From: an uncultured Holophagaceae bacterium
GTDB lineage: Bacteria; Acidobacteriota; Holophagae; Holophagales; Holophagaceae
Direction: 5' to 3'
Length of the DNA: 64,000 nt
Assembly: GCA_903884655.1 (NCBI GenBank)
Contig: CAISFO010000060.1
Coordinates: 186,001-250,000, forward strand
In this document: positions 8,676-16,081 of the stretch, piece by piece
Layout: each line of letters begins with the position of its first letter
Numbering within the stretch: the first letter of the stretch is position 1
The notes under the pieces: model-generated
What the model saw: the letters and a program-made list of their open reading frames with translations, nothing else
What the model was told of the DNA's origin: nothing
Database searches by the model: none
Translations under genes and position numbers: made by a program

Positions 8676-9499
8676 CCCTGCCGCCTGCGTCCGGTTTCCA
8701 TGGTGAGAGCACAAGGTGACCAAGAACCGGAACTTCGGTTAAGCATGTCGGCCTTGCAGATGGCATAGGACTCGTCATTCAACTCCTGCCCATACATCAC
8801 CAGCTTCGCGCCGGGATTCATGGCCTGGAGGTGGTCATCCGCCACTGAGAGCATGCCGCCTGTGCCGGCCGTTGGATCGTAGATGGACCGCACCACCTGG
8901 CTCTTCTGGAGGCCCTTTTCGTCCTCCAGGAAGAGCAGGTTCACCATTAGGTGAATGACCTCACGGGGGGTGAAGTGCTCTCCCGCCGTTTCGTTGGATA
9001 GTTCCGCGAAGCGCCGGATCAGCTCCTCGAAGGCATGGCCCATGGCGATGTTGTTCACCTTCTTGGGGTGCAGGTCGAAGGTGGCGAACTTCTCGGCCAC
9101 CATGAACAGCAGGTTCTTGGCGTCCAGGTACTCGATCTGCTCGGCGAACTTGTAGCGATCGAAAATATCTCGGGCGTTGGGGCTGAAGGACCGCAGGTAG
9201 CTGAGCAGGTTCTCCTTCAGGTGCTGGGGGTCGCCCGTCAGGGTGGGCAGGTCGAACTTGCTGATGTTGTAGAAGGACTGGCCCGCCGCCTTCACCAGCA
9301 AATGCTCTCGGGCCGTCTCGGCCATTCCCTTCCGGAGCGCCAACTCTTGGAGCACGGCTGCCTTGGTGTCCGTCAGCACGCAGTCCAGGCGACGCAACAG
9401 CGTGAACGGCAAGATCACCTTGCCGTAGTCGGCCTGCTTGTAATCGCCACGCAGAAGGTCGGCGACGGACCAAATCAGTTCAGAGAGTTTCTGGTTCAT
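8639..9499 (-). pseudogene. hsdM, type I restriction methylase subunit, 3'-truncated
   Basis: The first ~250 residues are a textbook HsdM N-terminus: the helical domain (LSELIWSVADLLRG...ILPFTLLRRLDC), the IGHAFEELI-like segment (MGHAFEELIRRFAE), GEHFTPREVI and methylase motif I DPTAGTGGML, followed by YGQELNDESYAICKADML. At that point (near 8745) similarity stops. The remaining ~34 residues are Arg/Ser-rich and unrelated, so the catalytic NPPF motif IV and the C-terminus are gone. HsdM normally methylates adenine in complex with HsdS; no hsdS or hsdR is in the window. The break coincides with the end of the relaxase segment, indicating deletion or recombination at the island. Confidence 0.85.
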
Positions 9500-9564
9500 G
9501 GTTCCTCAAATTTGAATGCACGAAGTGGTATCTGGATTGTTCACAGCCTTGGGTCTAGTAGCCA

Positions 9565-10980
9565 TTACTCTTCATCAAATTCATCTGGCCACTTCTCGCG
9601 CATCCTCTTCACCCATTGATTGTGTTGTTCTTCCGTGAGGGGTGGAGTTTCTTTCAGATCGATTTGGAAGTGCTGCTCCAGCAACTGGTCAAGGTGGCTC
9701 TCCGCCTCGCGCTGGCGCTTCACTGCCTTTTTCACAGCGGTACTGAAGAAGAAGGGTCTGAATTGCTTTTGTGCGGCCTCTTCCTCTTCTAGGAATTGTT
9801 TCGGCCGAAGATCACATCCGTCCTTCTCAAGCCCGTCGATGCCTCGGTCGAAAACACGATTTGCAAAGGCTTGGGTGAACGAAAACTCAGGGTCGATGTT
9901 CTCTTTGGCCAATTTGAACTGGCCCAAGATTTTTGAGATTCCTTCGTCACTGATGATTTTTTTACCGCGGGATTTTGGGACCGGCTTGATGAATTCATCT
10001 CCCTCAATCTGTAAAAAGAAGATGGTCTTACGGGTGAAATACGACTTCTCTTTGTTTAATACGAGGATGACAGGAGCCAGATTCGTCACTGGCTGCCACA
10101 TCCCGACTGGCAGGGTGATGATGCTTTCAATGATGTCTTCCTGGATCCATTTCGTCCGGATCTTCGCCCCTGCCCCCTTGGAAAACAGCACCGATGGTGC
10201 CGTCAACACGACGGCCTTCCCGTGTTCACCCATGCTTGCCACGATGTGCTGCAGGGCCATCCATTCAAACGCCTGAGTCACCTCGGCGAACCGATTGTGT
10301 TTGTCGTACATATCCCCTACGGGAATTTTCGCGCCCATTGGGGGTTCACTGACAACCAAGTCATAGGTCTTAAGCCCCTGGTTGTCCTCATGGGGGTTCC
10401 GGATGGAATCACCCACCTCGATGCGGCAATCAAATCCGTAGACCCGGCCGAGTAGATTCGCCAGGAACCAATAGCCCTTGTTACTTGTTCTTCCTTCGAT
10501 CACTGGCGGCGTGGCACCGCTTTTGGCTGCCTGGAATGCCACTTCGAAGGCAAGGAATCCTGTCCCCATGAAGGGGTCGGACATCGGCACTCCGTCACTC
10601 GGGCTTTCAGCAAGGGCAGCCATCAACCTCGTGACCGAACTGTTAATGGCAAAGGGCAGCGTACCGGCGAGTTCGATCAGGCCATGGAAGGCCCTTCCAA
10701 GCAGATGCCTCTCCCCGAGAGATCCTCCTGGAACCTCGAGTTTCTCCACCCGTTTCAGGATGAACCTGATTCGCTCGTCCTCGAAGTCCCGGACTTCTAC
10801 CTCCAGGAGGTAGTGGAGTTCGTTCCAGATGTCGTTCCCCCATTCACGAGACTCCGTCAGTGAGTCCAGAATGGCCCGAACCATCGAGGAACGCCCCTGA
10901 TCCTGAATCTTCCAAAGCCTTGAATTTGACTGCCCGGTCGCCCCGGTAGCCTCATCCATGGTTCGGAGCAGTAGGGCCAC
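9565..10980 (-). CDS. HsdM-like N6-adenine DNA methylase with variant motif IV
   Basis: A 471-residue protein, GTG start (an ATG at 10959 is an alternative). It has the N6-methylase fold of the type I M family: motif I DPFMGTGFLAFE (SAM binding) and a long insertion. Where catalysis normally needs NPPF/NPPY it has the motif IV equivalent VVSEPPMGAKI. It continues with the usual VVLTAPSVLF, ESIITLPVGMW and APVILVLNKEKS segments. The N-to-S change in motif IV may weaken or alter catalysis. It sits 65 bases upstream of the truncated hsdM on the same strand. No cognate nuclease is visible, so it could be an orphan methylase or the remnant of a larger defence locus. Codon and base composition are less GC-rich than the flanking chromosome. 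Confidence 0.72.
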   Translation of the reverse strand: MALLLRTMDEATGATGQSNSRLWKIQDQGRSSMVRAILDSLTESREWGNDIWNELHYLLEVEVRDFEDERIRFILKRVEKLEVPGGSLGERHLLGRAFHGLIELAGTLPFAINSSVTRLMAALAESPSDGVPMSDPFMGTGFLAFEVAFQAAKSGATPPVIEGRTSNKGYWFLANLLGRVYGFDCRIEVGDSIRNPHEDNQGLKTYDLVVSEPPMGAKIPVGDMYDKHNRFAEVTQAFEWMALQHIVASMGEHGKAVVLTAPSVLFSKGAGAKIRTKWIQEDIIESIITLPVGMWQPVTNLAPVILVLNKEKSYFTRKTIFFLQIEGDEFIKPVPKSRGKKIISDEGISKILGQFKLAKENIDPEFSFTQAFANRVFDRGIDGLEKDGCDLRPKQFLEEEEAAQKQFRPFFFSTAVKKAVKRQREAESHLDQLLEQHFQIDLKETPPLTEEQHNQWVKRMREKWPDEFDEE

Positions 10981-11150
10981 CCCGATCAGGGTGACTAGGG
11001 CAGATGGATCGGCAACGTTCCCGCGATGACGGGAATCATCAGATACCCGATGTCCACGACTAACGCTTGCGCTGCCGTAGTTCCCGGTGCACGCAGCGGA
11101 AGGGGTCCGCCCTAAAGCTCTTTATGGCCATCCGGCCGAGGAGACTCCCG

Positions 11151-11290
11151 TGAACCAGCCCTATCGCGCAGTCAACCTGCAGGACGTCGCAGATCCCCAG
11201 ACGCTGTGGGACACGGTCCTTGAAGGCGAAGCCTTTCCAGACGAGGCCAACGCGCCTGAAGGGCCGTCCAGCCCCCAGGAAGAGGCATGA
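11151..11290 (+). CDS. Possible small protein (46 codons), unknown
   Basis: A GTG-initiated frame with a GAGGAG sequence at good distance upstream; a longer version from ATG 11087 lacks a ribosome site. The translation (NQPYRAVNLQDVADPQ, TLWDTVLEGEAF) is acidic, has no membrane segment and is not recognised. A second small frame follows with its own ribosome site. These could be remnants of an island gene pair or genuine small genes; nothing more can be said from sequence alone. Confidence 0.25.
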
Positions 11291-11291
11291 C

Positions 11292-11375
11292 ATGACCACC
11301 GACCGCAAACCGCGTGATTGTCTGCCCGCACACGACCGCGAGTTGGTCCTGGAACACTTCGAAAGGATCGACTGA
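11292..11375 (+). CDS. Possible tiny ORF (27 codons), unknown
   Basis: It starts at an ATG with GAGG seven bases upstream, immediately after the stop of the preceding small frame, and encodes MTTDRKPRDCLPAHDREL followed by a short acidic end. It may be the surviving 5' end of a longer gene destroyed by recombination beside the tRNA. Support is only the ribosome site and the tandem arrangement. Confidence 0.18.
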   Translation: MTTDRKPRDCLPAHDRELVLEHFERID

Positions 11376-11523
11376 AATCGTAATCAGTGCGCGTCTCGGT
11401 TCCCAGGTTCCCGGTTCCCAGAACCTCCAAGCACACACCGCGATGCAGTATTCACGCGGGATGAGGTGAGGCAAGCATTTCTGGTGAATCGAATGGTGCA
11501 GGGTACATGGAGGGGACACAGAC
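11376..11523. other. Intergenic stretch between island ORFs and the tRNA-Asn terminator
   Basis: No gene is seen here. A short tandem of GGTTCCC-type units lies at 11398-11425. As the stretch lies just downstream of the tRNA 3' end, it is where an integrated element would begin, but no attachment-site duplication or integrase was found. Confidence 0.25.
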
Positions 11524-11550
11524 AAAAACGGCCACCATCTCTGGTGGCCG
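11524..11550 (-). terminator. Intrinsic terminator after tRNA-Asn
   Basis: A perfect hairpin (arms CGGCCACCA and TGGTGGCCG around a short loop, 11529-11550) is followed on the minus strand by five T residues. It lies 17 bases beyond the tRNA 3' end, so it should end the tRNA transcript. Confidence 0.9.
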
Positions 11551-11567
11551 TAGATGCTTGCTGTTGC

Positions 11568-11643
11568 TGGCTCCGGAGGAGGGATTTGAACCCCCGACCT
11601 AGTGATTAACAGTCACCCGCTCTGACCCCTGAGCTACTCCGGA
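11568..11643 (-). tRNA. tRNA-Asn (anticodon GTT)
   Basis: The minus strand folds as a standard cloverleaf. The acceptor is TCCGGAG/CTCCGGA. The D arm starts GCTCAGGGGTC, the anticodon loop is CTGTTAA giving GTT, and the T loop is TTCAAAT. The discriminator G and the CCA end are encoded in the genome. An intrinsic terminator follows. The accessory region lies on its 3' side, a typical integration position for genomic islands. Confidence 0.97.
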
Positions 11644-11717
11644 ATGCGCGAACATTCATTCTACCGGACGGGGGCCAGGATTCAAGCATGGGACAGGAGG
11701 AGCTGTGATCCCGGTCC

Positions 11718-12302
11718 CTAGGCTCGCTGGAGTTCCATGAGGACCTGGCGGGCGGCGGCCTTCAGGGTCTCGATGACGCCGCCGCCCTTGTTGGCCACGG
11801 CCTCGATCATGGGCTCGTTCCGGAACCGGAGGAGGCGCTCCATCTCGGGAATGGTGGCCGCCGAGGGCATGTCCCGCTTGTTCAGTTGCAGGACGTAGGG
11901 GATGGAACGGATGTCAAAGCCGTTCTCCTTGAGGTTGGTGGCCAGGTTCGCGATGGATTCGATGTTCGCTTCCATGCGGGCCCGCTGGCTGTCGGCCACG
12001 AAGATGATACCGTCGCAGCCCCGAAGGATGAGCTTGCGGCTGGCGTCGTAGAACACCTGGCCGGGCACGGTGTAGAGGTGAAAGCGGACCTTGAAGCCCT
12101 TGACGGTGCCCATGTCCAGGGGAAGGAAATCGAAGAACAGGGTACGGTCGGTCTCGGTGGCCAGGCTCACCAGCTTGCCCCGCTTCTCGGGGTTGGCTTG
12201 CTCGTAGATCCACTGGATGTTCGTGGTCTTGCCGCAGAGGCCAGGGCCGTAGTACACGATCTTGCAGTTGATCTCGCGCGACGCGTAGTTGATGAAGGTC
12301 AT
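11718..12302 (-). CDS. mglA: MglA-type Ras-like small GTPase
   Basis: A 194-residue cytoplasmic GTPase. The P-loop GPGLCGKTT is at residues 19-27, and the MglA-typical FFDFLPL segment and TVPGQVFYDASRKLILRG switch II region are present. The base-recognition motif is NKRD (LQLNKRDMPS). In Myxococcus and Thermus, MglA-GTP marks a cell pole and controls type IV pili and gliding. Its GAP partner gene mglB lies 15 bases upstream on the same strand, so the pair forms an operon and probably controls polarity or surface motility here too. Confidence 0.95.
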   Translation of the reverse strand: MTFINYASREINCKIVYYGPGLCGKTTNIQWIYEQANPEKRGKLVSLATETDRTLFFDFLPLDMGTVKGFKVRFHLYTVPGQVFYDASRKLILRGCDGIIFVADSQRARMEANIESIANLATNLKENGFDIRSIPYVLQLNKRDMPSAATIPEMERLLRFRNEPMIEAVANKGGGVIETLKAAARQVLMELQRA

Positions 12303-12317
12303 GGCGCGCCCCGGGGC

Positions 12318-12815
12318 TCAGTCGCCGAAGAGGCGGTCGATGTCTTCGTCGGTGATCTCGGAGAAGGGGCTTTCAAAGCGGCTGCCGCTGTCGGCTTCCT
12401 TCTGGGCACGCTGTTCGACCTGGTCGAAGATTTCCTGGAGTTCCTTGCTGGCCTTCTTCACCCGCAGCCGCACCAGCGCCAGGCTGGAGTTCTGGTCGAA
12501 GATCACCACCAGGATGCCGCGCTTGCCCACGATGGAGATGTGGAGGTTGTCCTTCTCTCCTTCGTGGAAGAGCAGGCTGAATTCCTTTTCCCCGATGAGC
12601 TTGGCGAGCCCATCCGTGGCCGCCACATTGCCTGCGGTCAGAGAGGCGAGGCTGGTCGCATCGATGCTCTTCACGTCACCGGCGGCCGCGATCTGCTGGC
12701 CGTTCTTGTCCACCAGGAACACAACCTTGGCGGAAGCATCCTTCTCGAGGCGGCCGATGATCTCCTGAAGGAGCTTGTACTCCTCCTCGAACAACATCAG
12801 GTCTAGCTTGGCCAC
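12318..12815 (-). CDS. mglB: MglB-like Roadblock/LC7 GTPase-activating protein
   Basis: A 165-residue protein starting at GTG behind a strong GGAGG site. Residues 1-120 form a Roadblock/LC7 domain (EEEYKLLQEIIGRLEKD, VVFLVDKNGQQIAAAGD, SLASLTAGNVAATDGLAKLIGE, HISIVGKRGILVVIFD). The C-terminal tail is charged and helical. MglB homodimers stimulate GTP hydrolysis by MglA and help place it at one pole. Adjacency to mglA in the same transcription unit supports the assignment. Confidence 0.92.
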   Translation of the reverse strand: MAKLDLMLFEEEYKLLQEIIGRLEKDASAKVVFLVDKNGQQIAAAGDVKSIDATSLASLTAGNVAATDGLAKLIGEKEFSLLFHEGEKDNLHISIVGKRGILVVIFDQNSSLALVRLRVKKASKELQEIFDQVEQRAQKEADSGSRFESPFSEITDEDIDRLFGD

Positions 12816-12872
12816 GATCGCCTCCGGAATGACTGCCTGCTTAATGACTGCTGTTGGGAGGATACCGCACTT

Positions 12873-13709
12873 TTAATAGGCTCCCGTGCCGACCACACCT
12901 TGGACCACGGCCACAGAAGCCGACAGACCCAGCCGCGTCGCCCCGGCCAGTACCATGCGGAGGGCGGCTTCGTAGGTACGGATGCCACCGGAAGCCTTCA
13001 CGCCCACCCGGGCGCCCACCACGCGACGCATGAGGGCCACATCCGCCTCGGTGGCTCCACCGGTGGAGAAGCCCGTGGAGGTCTTCACGAAATCCAGCCC
13101 CGCCTCCAGGGCCATTTCACAGGCCCGGATCTTCTCGGCATCGTCAAGCAGGCAGGTCTCCAGGATGACCTTGAGGACCCCGGGCGCTGGGACCGCGGTC
13201 CTCAGATTCTCCAGATCCCGCTGGACGGCCTTCCAGTCCCCGGATTTGGCGGCGCCGATGGCCAGGACCATGTCCACCTCTTGGGCCCCGTCCTTCAGGG
13301 CCACCTCGGCCTCGAAGGCCTTGGCGCGGGGGGCAGAGGCCCCCAGAGGGAACCCCACCACGGTGCAGGTGCGGACCGGGCTCCCCTTCAACAGAGAAGC
13401 CGCCAGGGGTACCCAGAGTGGGTTCACGCACACCGAGGCAAACCCATGCCGCAACGCCTCGGCGCAGAGGGCCTCCACCTGCGGACCCGTGGCATCGGCT
13501 TTCAGGAGGGTGTGGTCGATGAGGGGAGACAGGTCCCATGGACCTTCGGTGGCGGTGATCTGCGCCAGGGGCCGGTGATGCAGGCCTCTTGCATCCCGGA
13601 ACAACCCATAACCTTCATCGCAACCCAGCAGCTGGGTCACGCCCTCCTGGGGAGGCGCAGGGATCCGGGCCCGGACTTCCGTGGTGATATCGAGGAGGGG
13701 ATCGATCAT
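12873..13709 (-). CDS. deoC: Deoxyribose-phosphate aldolase
   Basis: A class I aldolase that splits 2-deoxyribose-5-phosphate into glyceraldehyde-3-phosphate and acetaldehyde in deoxynucleoside catabolism. Visible motifs are PLIDHTLLKADA, VCVNPLWVP, VVGFPLGAS, the proton-relay region EVDMVLAIGA, and the Schiff-base lysine K209 in FVKTSTGF; GVKASGGIRT carries the second conserved lysine. There is an extra ~55-residue N-terminal segment relative to E. coli-type enzymes. The start at 13709 is preferred because the longer frame (13754) would begin inside the terminator of the upstream gene. It is followed by mglB and mglA on the same strand. Confidence 0.93.
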   Translation of the reverse strand: MIDPLLDITTEVRARIPAPPQEGVTQLLGCDEGYGLFRDARGLHHRPLAQITATEGPWDLSPLIDHTLLKADATGPQVEALCAEALRHGFASVCVNPLWVPLAASLLKGSPVRTCTVVGFPLGASAPRAKAFEAEVALKDGAQEVDMVLAIGAAKSGDWKAVQRDLENLRTAVPAPGVLKVILETCLLDDAEKIRACEMALEAGLDFVKTSTGFSTGGATEADVALMRRVVGARVGVKASGGIRTYEAALRMVLAGATRLGLSASVAVVQGVVGTGAY

Positions 13710-13754
13710 GGCTCCATGATGGCCGGGCTGACTGCCACCCGGAAAGGCGTACAT

Positions 13755-13782
13755 GAAAAAGCGGGCCGAAGCCCGCTTTTCC
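13755..13782 (-). terminator. Intrinsic terminator of the Lys/Ala-rich protein gene
   Basis: The hairpin GCGGGC-CGAA-GCCCGC (13761-13776) is flanked by an A-run on the left and a T-run on the right. On the minus strand it is followed by five Ts, 18 bases after the stop of the upstream gene. The symmetry could also allow termination in the other direction. Confidence 0.88.
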
Positions 13783-13799
13783 AGAATCAGTGGATCAGA

Positions 13800-14453
13800 T
13801 TACTTCTTGGCTTCTTCAGCCTTCTTCTCGGCCTTGGCAGCCTTCTTGTCGGCCTTGGCAGCCTTCTTCTCGGCCTTGGCAGCCTTCTTCTCGGCCTTGG
13901 CAGCCTTCTTCTCGGTCTTGGCGGTCTTCTCGGCAGCTTCGGCCTTCTTCTCTTCGGCGGTCAGGGCCTTCTTGGCCTCTTCCTTCTTTTCGATCTTCTC
14001 GGCCTTGGCAGCCTTCTTCTCGGCCTTGGCAGCCTTCTTCTCAGCCTTGGCAGCCTTCTTCTCAGCCTTGGCAGCCTTCTTCTCGGCCTTTTCGGCCTTG
14101 GCGGCGGGGGCTTCAGCCTTCTTCTCTTCGGCGGTCAGGGCCTTCTTGGGCTCGGCGGCAGGAGCAGCGGCAGCCTTCTTGGCAGCCTTCTTCGCCTTCT
14201 TGGCCTTCTTCTCGGCCTTGGGGGCGGCGGGGGCTTCAGCCTTCTTCTCTTCGGCGGCCAGGGCCTTCTTGGCCTCTTCCTTCTTGGGCTCGGCCTTCTT
14301 CACGTCAACCTTCTTCACTTCGGCCTTCTTCACGTCAGCCTTTTTCACTTCAGCCTTCTTCTCGACCTTGGCGGCCTCGGGCTTCTTGGCTTCTTCGGCG
14401 AAGGCGGGGCTGATCAGAGCGGCGGCGATCAGCAGCGCGGCAAGCTTCTTCAT
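13800..14453 (-). CDS. Exported Lys/Ala-rich low-complexity repeat protein
   Basis: A 217-residue protein with a clear signal peptide (MKKLAALLIAAALISPAFA). The mature part is built almost only of Lys, Ala and Glu in short repeats such as KKAEVKKADV, EEKKAEAPA and four or more tandem KAEKKAA heptads. It would be a highly basic helix with no globular domain. AGGAG seven bases before the ATG at 14453 fixes the start. The segment just upstream (14516-14560) is strikingly AT-rich and probably holds a strong promoter. Function is unknown; a cell-wall, DNA or polyanion-binding role is conceivable. The DNA repeats make it prone to length variation. Confidence 0.8.
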   Translation of the reverse strand: MKKLAALLIAAALISPAFAEEAKKPEAAKVEKKAEVKKADVKKAEVKKVDVKKAEPKKEEAKKALAAEEKKAEAPAAPKAEKKAKKAKKAAKKAAAAPAAEPKKALTAEEKKAEAPAAKAEKAEKKAAKAEKKAAKAEKKAAKAEKKAAKAEKIEKKEEAKKALTAEEKKAEAAEKTAKTEKKAAKAEKKAAKAEKKAAKADKKAAKAEKKAEEAKK

Positions 14454-14509
14454 GGGAGTTCTCCTGGTTTTATCCGGCACGGCCGGAAGCGGCTACAAAA
14501 AAGCATGTT

Positions 14510-14565
14510 TCGGGCCAAATTTTATATTGTTTATTTTCAATAATTTAACAAATTTCAGTTCCACA
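14510..14565 (-). promoter_or_regulatory. AT-rich upstream region, likely promoter of the Lys/Ala-rich protein
   Basis: A run of mostly A and T in an otherwise GC-rich sequence, 60-110 bases before the start codon. On the minus strand a TTGTTA and an AATATA lie about 17 bases apart, a plausible but imperfect sigma-70 pair. Confidence 0.35.
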
Positions 14566-14625
14566 AATCCGCGTTGCGTTCTGCAACTTGTGGCAGGCTG
14601 CGACGGTTCTTACCCTGGTGGTCGG

Positions 14626-15996
14626 CTAGTCGGCGTCGTGGAAACCGTAGCGCTTGAGTTTTCGATAGAGGGTGGTCCGATCCACCCCCAGGATCTCGGC
14701 TATGCGCTGTTTCTCCTTGTGCCGCCCAATCAGCACCTGGATATAGCGTCGCTCCAGCTCATCCAGCGACGGCCAGTCCTGGATCAGGCCCGGCAGGTCG
14801 TCCACCATCTCGGGCCTGCGCAGTGCCTTTTTCAGCACGTCCGCCTGGATCTTGGCCGGCAGGTCATCCACGGTGATCTCCAGGCCCCGGCTCAACTGGG
14901 TGAGGTTCTCCACGGCATTGCTCAGCTCCCGAACATTCCCCGGCCAGGAGTAGGCTTCGAGGACCCTTCGGGCCTCCGGATGCAGCAGGTAGACGTGTCC
15001 ATCCTTCTGCCCGAACTCGGACAGAAAATGGTCGATCAGGGCCGGGATATCCTCCCGCCGCTCCCTCAGGGCCGGCACCTCAAGCTCCACCACACCCAGG
15101 CGGTAGTAGAGGTCCTCCCGGAAGGTCCCGGCCTTGACCATCACCTGCAGGTCACGGTTGGTGGCCGCTATCACCCGGGAATCGACCTTGATGGTCTTGC
15201 TGCCGCCCACCCGGCGGATCTCCTGCTCCTGCAGCACCCTCAACAGCCGCACCTGGAAGCTCTGGCTGGTTTCTCCGATCTCATCCAGGAAGATGGTGCC
15301 GCCGGAGGCCTCTTCGAACAGGCCGGGCTTCTCCCCGACGGCCCCGGTGAAGGAGCCCCGCACATGGCCGAAGAGCTCCGATTCCAGGAGCGTCTCGGTC
15401 AGGGCGCCGCAGTTTACGGCCACGAAGGCCCGGTCCCGGCGGTCGCTGGACAGGTGGATGCTCCGGGCCACCAGTTCCTTCCCCGTGCCGCTCTCGCCGG
15501 TGATGAGCACCGTGGCCCGGCTGTTCTGCAGGCTCGCGATGGTCTTGTAGACCGCCATCATCTTCGGGCTCGAACCGATCATGAGGCTGCGCTTGCCCTT
15601 GGGGGAGGACCCCGGGACGGTCCCCTGGCCACTGGACTGCCGCCGCGCCAGGGCCCTCGTCACCAGGGCCTTCAGCTCCTCGTTGTTCCAGGGCTTGCTG
15701 AGGAAGTCGAAAGCTCCTTCCCGGACGGCCTCGATGGCCGTCTCGAGGGTGCCGAAGCCGGACAGCAGGATGGTGTCCACGCCCAGGGGCTTGGCCTCCT
15801 TGAGCAGGTCCAGCCCGTCCTTCTTGGCTTCCAAGTTGATGTCGGAAAGCAGCAGATCGAAGGCTTCACCGTGCAGCAGCGCGATGGCCTGGTCGGGGTT
15901 GGTGGCCTTGACCACCTCCAGCCCCATGGACCCCAGGAGCTCTTCCAGGAACTCGCAGGTCTCCCTGCTGTCATCCACCACGAGCACGCGGGCCAT
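14626..15996 (-). CDS. NtrC-family sigma-54-dependent response regulator
   Basis: A 456-residue protein in three parts. The N-terminal receiver (residues 1-120) has VDDS, phospho-acceptor Asp in LLLSDINL, and the switch Lys in SKPW. The AAA+ sigma-54 activator domain has Walker A GESGTGKE and Walker B GGTIFLDEIGE. Its sigma-54-contacting loop is GSFTGA in place of the common GAFTGA. A Fis-type helix-turn-helix lies at the end (RIAEILGVDRTTLYRKLKRYG). Such proteins activate RpoN promoters when phosphorylated. No partner kinase gene is adjacent. It shares an intergenic region with the divergent DUF4412-like gene. Confidence 0.95.
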   Translation of the reverse strand: MARVLVVDDSRETCEFLEELLGSMGLEVVKATNPDQAIALLHGEAFDLLLSDINLEAKKDGLDLLKEAKPLGVDTILLSGFGTLETAIEAVREGAFDFLSKPWNNEELKALVTRALARRQSSGQGTVPGSSPKGKRSLMIGSSPKMMAVYKTIASLQNSRATVLITGESGTGKELVARSIHLSSDRRDRAFVAVNCGALTETLLESELFGHVRGSFTGAVGEKPGLFEEASGGTIFLDEIGETSQSFQVRLLRVLQEQEIRRVGGSKTIKVDSRVIAATNRDLQVMVKAGTFREDLYYRLGVVELEVPALRERREDIPALIDHFLSEFGQKDGHVYLLHPEARRVLEAYSWPGNVRELSNAVENLTQLSRGLEITVDDLPAKIQADVLKKALRRPEMVDDLPGLIQDWPSLDELERRYIQVLIGRHKEKQRIAEILGVDRTTLYRKLKRYGFHDAD

Positions 15997-16081
15997 GAGT
16001 ACCTCGTCCTATTCCTTGACCTGCGGTTGGCAATCCTCGAATCGCAAGCGTATCCTCCAGGGTATTCCCCGGGGGGCCTTC

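Noticed and set aside
13755..13782. Hairpin considered as the start region of a longer deoC frame (13754)
   Set aside because: The GTG/ATG there would lie inside an intrinsic terminator; the ATG at 13709 is more plausible.
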